Shown piece by piece: positions 61,046 through 64,000 of a stretch of 64,000 nucleotides of DNA. Numbering within the stretch: the first letter of the stretch is position 1; every line of letters starts with the position of its first letter. This DNA comes from Ampullaceana balthica. Taxonomy: Eukaryota; Mollusca; Gastropoda; Lymnaeidae. Location: contig CALYLW010000041.1 in assembly GCA_944989445.1 (NCBI GenBank), forward strand, positions 1,436,001 to 1,500,000. The letters are read 5' to 3'. A program made the translations under genes and the position numbers. The notes beneath the pieces are model-generated. The model had not been told where the DNA came from. It did not search any database and saw nothing but the letters and a program-made list of their open reading frames with translations.

Positions 61046-61830
61046 AAGGTTTATAATGGTTAACCGGTTCTAAAATCGGGAATGGTCCTGTTTCATCTGG
61101 ACTTGTTAATTGTAACTTCAATTCATCCATATAGGGGTATTACTTGGAGTTAATTTTTAGTGTGTCATATCAGTCTAATCTTAAAAAAACCCATTAAATT
61201 TCAATTAAAATAAAATACTGGCGATTAGAAAAATGAAAAACAATAAAGAATTTAAATACATTTCCATATCACTGTTTACTTCTTAGTTTGGATCATGTTT
61301 TTTTGTTGAGTTGATTTGCACATTATGCAAGAGAAGTAAACACGATTTTACCAATGAGCGACATGGGGAGAGAGTTATGCTAATTTTGTTACATACTCAA
61401 GTGGGTTATACCGGTCTTTTTTTAAAACATCATAGGATGTAAAGACAGTTAATCGTCTGGTATCTTTCCTCTTGTAATATAAATAGCAACACTCGCGGCC
61501 TTGACCGTTATTCACATTTTGACATCACCACGAAACTGTGTATTGGTTCTCGTATTAAGCCTTGGCAACTAAGAGAATTTTTAAAAAAATCTTTCATCAG
61601 CCGAACTCCTCTAATAGTGATGACGTGTGTACTATTTATATACCAGAATAATAAGAAGGCGCTTTGATGACGACCGTCGCTAGCGGTTTTTCTCTCGGAT
61701 TCTGCCATAACACAACAAAAAATGAAATCTTGGTAATAAGCTTATACAGACTAATTGAAGCTACGGTTAACCGGTCCTGATCAAACAGGACCGATCCCGA
61801 TATGAGGACTGGTTAACCGTTAACAACCTT
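61046..61830. mobile_element. TIR transposon (hAT-like) with a remnant frame
   Basis: Inverted termini of about 57 bases begin AAGGTTTATAATGGTTAACC on the left and AAGGTTGTTAACGGTTAACC on the minus strand at the right. A minus-strand frame (61708-61508) starts MAESERKTASDGRHQSAFLL, plausibly the N-terminus of a lost transposase; its family cannot be decided. Confidence 0.6.
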
Positions 61831-61869
61831 AGTCTGGACTTTTAAAATTTATTAGTTATAACTTTTGGT

Positions 61870-63360
61870 TGGCCAAGATTATTCTCTGGTACCATCCATA
61901 AATAGTGTGGTCTGTGTATCAGGGGGAACAGATGAGGACATTGAACGAAGAATAAATTTGGCGCGACAGGCTTTTGCCAATCTGAAACAGGTCTGGAGAT
62001 CTACATAAATCTCTGTCTAAACAAAAGTAAGGATCTTTAACAACAATGTTAAAACGGTCCTACTTTATGGATCCGAAACATGGCGAACGACAGAGACAAC
62101 AAAAAATAGACTCCAGACGTTTGTTAACTCTTTTTCTCCGGAACAACGCTACCATCGTTGATTTTAAAATGACGTTTTTGACGGAGCAACGATGCCAGCG
62201 TTGATTTATTAAAATTGAATAGTTTCGTTTCTTTCCTTAACTATTAAACTAAATTAGTTTTAATGTAATCTAGAATGATTTCCTTTAAACAAAAAGTCGG
62301 AAATTCTTTGTTTGAATGTATTTTCACCACAAAAGAAGCGTTTGAAAGGCTTGTTTTTATTTTCGTTTTTACGTTTGTTTACAAACATGGATAATCAACC
62401 AAGGCATCTGGTAATCGATCTAATATTATTTTAAATACTAAGATGATGAACAAGAAAAAGGTATTCTTTTTAATTATGATTTAAATAGTAATTTTAAATT
62501 TCCGATGAATCATACGTCTAGTACTAATAGTTGTAGTGAAATTGACAATGAAGTTGACAAGTCATCTTTTGATAAACAACAAGCCCCGCCCCCCTCTCAA
62601 ATGCCTTGATGAACTGATAATATTTCTACTACAAATAATTATATAGACAATGTAGAGTCTAATTTGAAAGCTGCTAAACTTTTTCACTAAAATTAAGTGC
62701 AATTTAAAATAGAATTTAAAATAATTTCTAGTTGCAATACACAGTATAGCTTCCAGTTCTATTGTAAACATTTCAATTTTCCAATTATTTTCCTGTATAG
62801 GTGACCATGGATAGTGAGCTCTAATTTTTTATTTGTTTGTTTTTTAATGTGAAATTATTTCTGTTTGCTGTAAATATGAATATAGTTCAGATAAAACACC
62901 ATTTTATTACATTTTGGATAAAAATCTAAATTTTTGTGACTTTGAAAGATATTTTGTAAAACAAATGTGGTGTTTTTTAATTTTTTTTTAAAATTTTCAA
63001 TAAAACAAAATCATATTATTTTATTAAAATTATGTAATGAGTCTGTGATGCCTATTCTTTTCCCTTTAATTCAATACCAAATATATCATTATCTGTTAAA
63101 TAATACAAAAGTTATTAACATTTTAAGTTAGCATGGTAGCCCGCGACAAATTTCCAGAATAGATAATTCCGTCAGAATGAGGAAAATAATTCCGGAGAAA
63201 AGAGTTAACAGATGCCTCAGAAATATTCTGAAAATAAAATGGTTCAACAAGGTCGAAAACTCAAAGCTGTGGGAGAGGTGTGGACAAAGAACAGTAGAAC
63301 AACAAATCATGGAAAGAAAGTGGAGATGGATTGGACACACCCTTAGAACTTCATTTTAAC
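61870..63360 (+). pseudogene. LINE-D ORF2 C-terminus, split by a piggyBac-type element
   Basis: Left part (to 62127): SVVCVSGGTDEDIERRINLA, then a stop, then KVRIFNNNVKTVLLYGSETW and RTTETTKNRLQTFV. Right part (63205-63360): NRCLRNILKIKWFNK and RKWRWIGHTLRTSF. These are the usual C-terminal motifs of this LINE type and continue exactly across the insertion. It contains an internal stop and is truncated at both ends. Confidence 0.85.
62124..63208. mobile_element. PiggyBac-type element, non-autonomous
   Basis: Flanked by TTAA at 62124-62127 and 63205-63208. Ends CTCTTTTTCTCCGGAA and (minus) CTCTTTTCTCCGGAAT are inverted repeats. Near the left end the plus strand holds DDEQEKGILFNYDL and an acidic/polar stretch, compatible with the N-terminus of a piggyBac transposase. 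The catalytic part is gone. Confidence 0.8.
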
Positions 63361-63720
63361 TATTTCTGTTGTCAAAGTAGCCTATTAGTTAAGTTTTTCA
63401 GCCTTATGAATGGCAAATAGGTAAATTATAAGAGGATTCTACTATACTGCCAAGGCCACTTTTTCAACATTAAAAGAACAAGGCACACCAAAATTTATTT
63501 TTGAATTCCACTTTATTCTGTTAATATTTGTTATAATATTGATACATTCTATAATTCTAGCAAAAATATATATATTTTTTTGCTTCCCATAAGTCAAAAG
63601 AAAATCTTTGATAGCTTGAAATTCTCTTTCTAAGTGTTGAAAGTAAGGCAATATTCTCTCATTATTATCTTATGAAGTTTAATACTCAGTTTCTATCAGG
63701 ATTTAATTTATTTTTGTCTG
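63361..63720. other. Intergenic or intron sequence before the last exon
   Basis: AT-rich; ends in a pyrimidine-rich tract and CAG, a likely splice acceptor at 63721-63723. Confidence 0.5.
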
Positions 63721-63735
63721 CAGAGTAATGTATCC

Positions 63736-64000
63736 ATGACCAGCAAACCACCGAAGCTGTTACAATGCTCTAAATTGAGCATCTGGTTTTCAACTTTGAT
63801 ATTGTCATCCATTATATCCCATGCCCTGTTTGATGACAGCAGTAGCTCTTATTCAGGCTTTAATGCTGCAACAAGGATGGCCAAAGCAAGTTCAGTAGAG
63901 GCTAGCTGTGTTGTTGATGCTAATCCTGGCTTGGAAGATGCACACCCTAGCACCACCGTAGAACCTGGTGTCTGGTCAGGGCAGCATATCCGTAGTCCAT
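63736..64000 (+). CDS. N-terminus of an unrecognised secreted or membrane protein (partial)
   Basis: An exon appears to begin after TTTTTGTCTGCAG (acceptor ending at 63723) and is open from an ATG at 63736 to the window end, 88 codons. The protein starts MTSKPPKLLQCSKLSIWFST and LILSSIISHALFDDSS: a short polar start, a hydrophobic core at residues about 14-29 and a likely signal peptide cleavage near SHA/LF. A Ser/Ala/Thr-rich region without Cys pairs or a known domain follows. An upstream ATG at 63728 stops after three codons. Codon content and the lack of stops support a real exon. It could also be an internal exon of a longer gene. Function unknown. Confidence 0.6.
   Translation, partial: MTSKPPKLLQCSKLSIWFSTLILSSIISHALFDDSSSSYSGFNAATRMAKASSVEASCVVDANPGLEDAHPSTTVEPGVWSGQHIRSP

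Overview
The window is a piece of an invertebrate animal nuclear genome: AT-rich, with short exons, long introns and dense mobile elements. The repeat set (tRNA-derived SINEs sharing a central domain, LINEs with 3' hairpins, Helitrons, many hAT/piggyBac/pogo remnants) and the protein similarity suggest a lophotrochozoan, most likely a gastropod mollusc. That placement is inference, not proof.

Three host genes can be supported. (1) A plus-strand homologue of human C18orf63 (DUF4708) is rebuilt here from 13 exons at 1201-12196; the joined frame is open for 724 codons. (2) Convergent with it on the minus strand is an orthologue of MROH1 (Maestro HEAT-like repeat protein 1). It is rebuilt from 41 coding exons between 55623 and 15171. 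All 41 junctions agree in phase and give a frame of 1,670 residues, colinear with the roughly 1,640-residue human protein as I recall it. (3) At the right edge (63736-64000, plus) lies the start of an unrecognised secreted or membrane protein, cut by the window end.

Layout: 1-945 LINE 3' end; 1201-12196 C18orf63 homologue, with a tandem pair of small inverted-repeat elements in intron 4 and a 0.6-kb palindrome in intron 11; 12.2-15.1 kb convergent intergenic with LINE tails; 15.2-55.6 kb MROH1, its introns loaded with transposons; 55.6-63.7 kb repeat-rich intergenic DNA; 63.7-64 kb start of the next gene.

I see no prokaryotic-type system, CRISPR array, rRNA gene or functional tRNA gene. The most interesting structure is in and around MROH1. 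Two separate minisatellites straddle splice donors. One of them, after exon 27, repeats an in-frame 42-bp unit with three consensus donors and could lengthen a HEAT-repeat protein in 14-residue steps. An hAT insertion has an 8-bp target duplication that is exactly the first 8 bases of an intron. A broken copy of MROH1 exon 2 sits directly against a SINE tail upstream of the gene. A LINE and a SINE in the window also share a 3' terminal hairpin, which suggests a mobilisation partnership. Several nested insertions can be read base by base from their target duplications.
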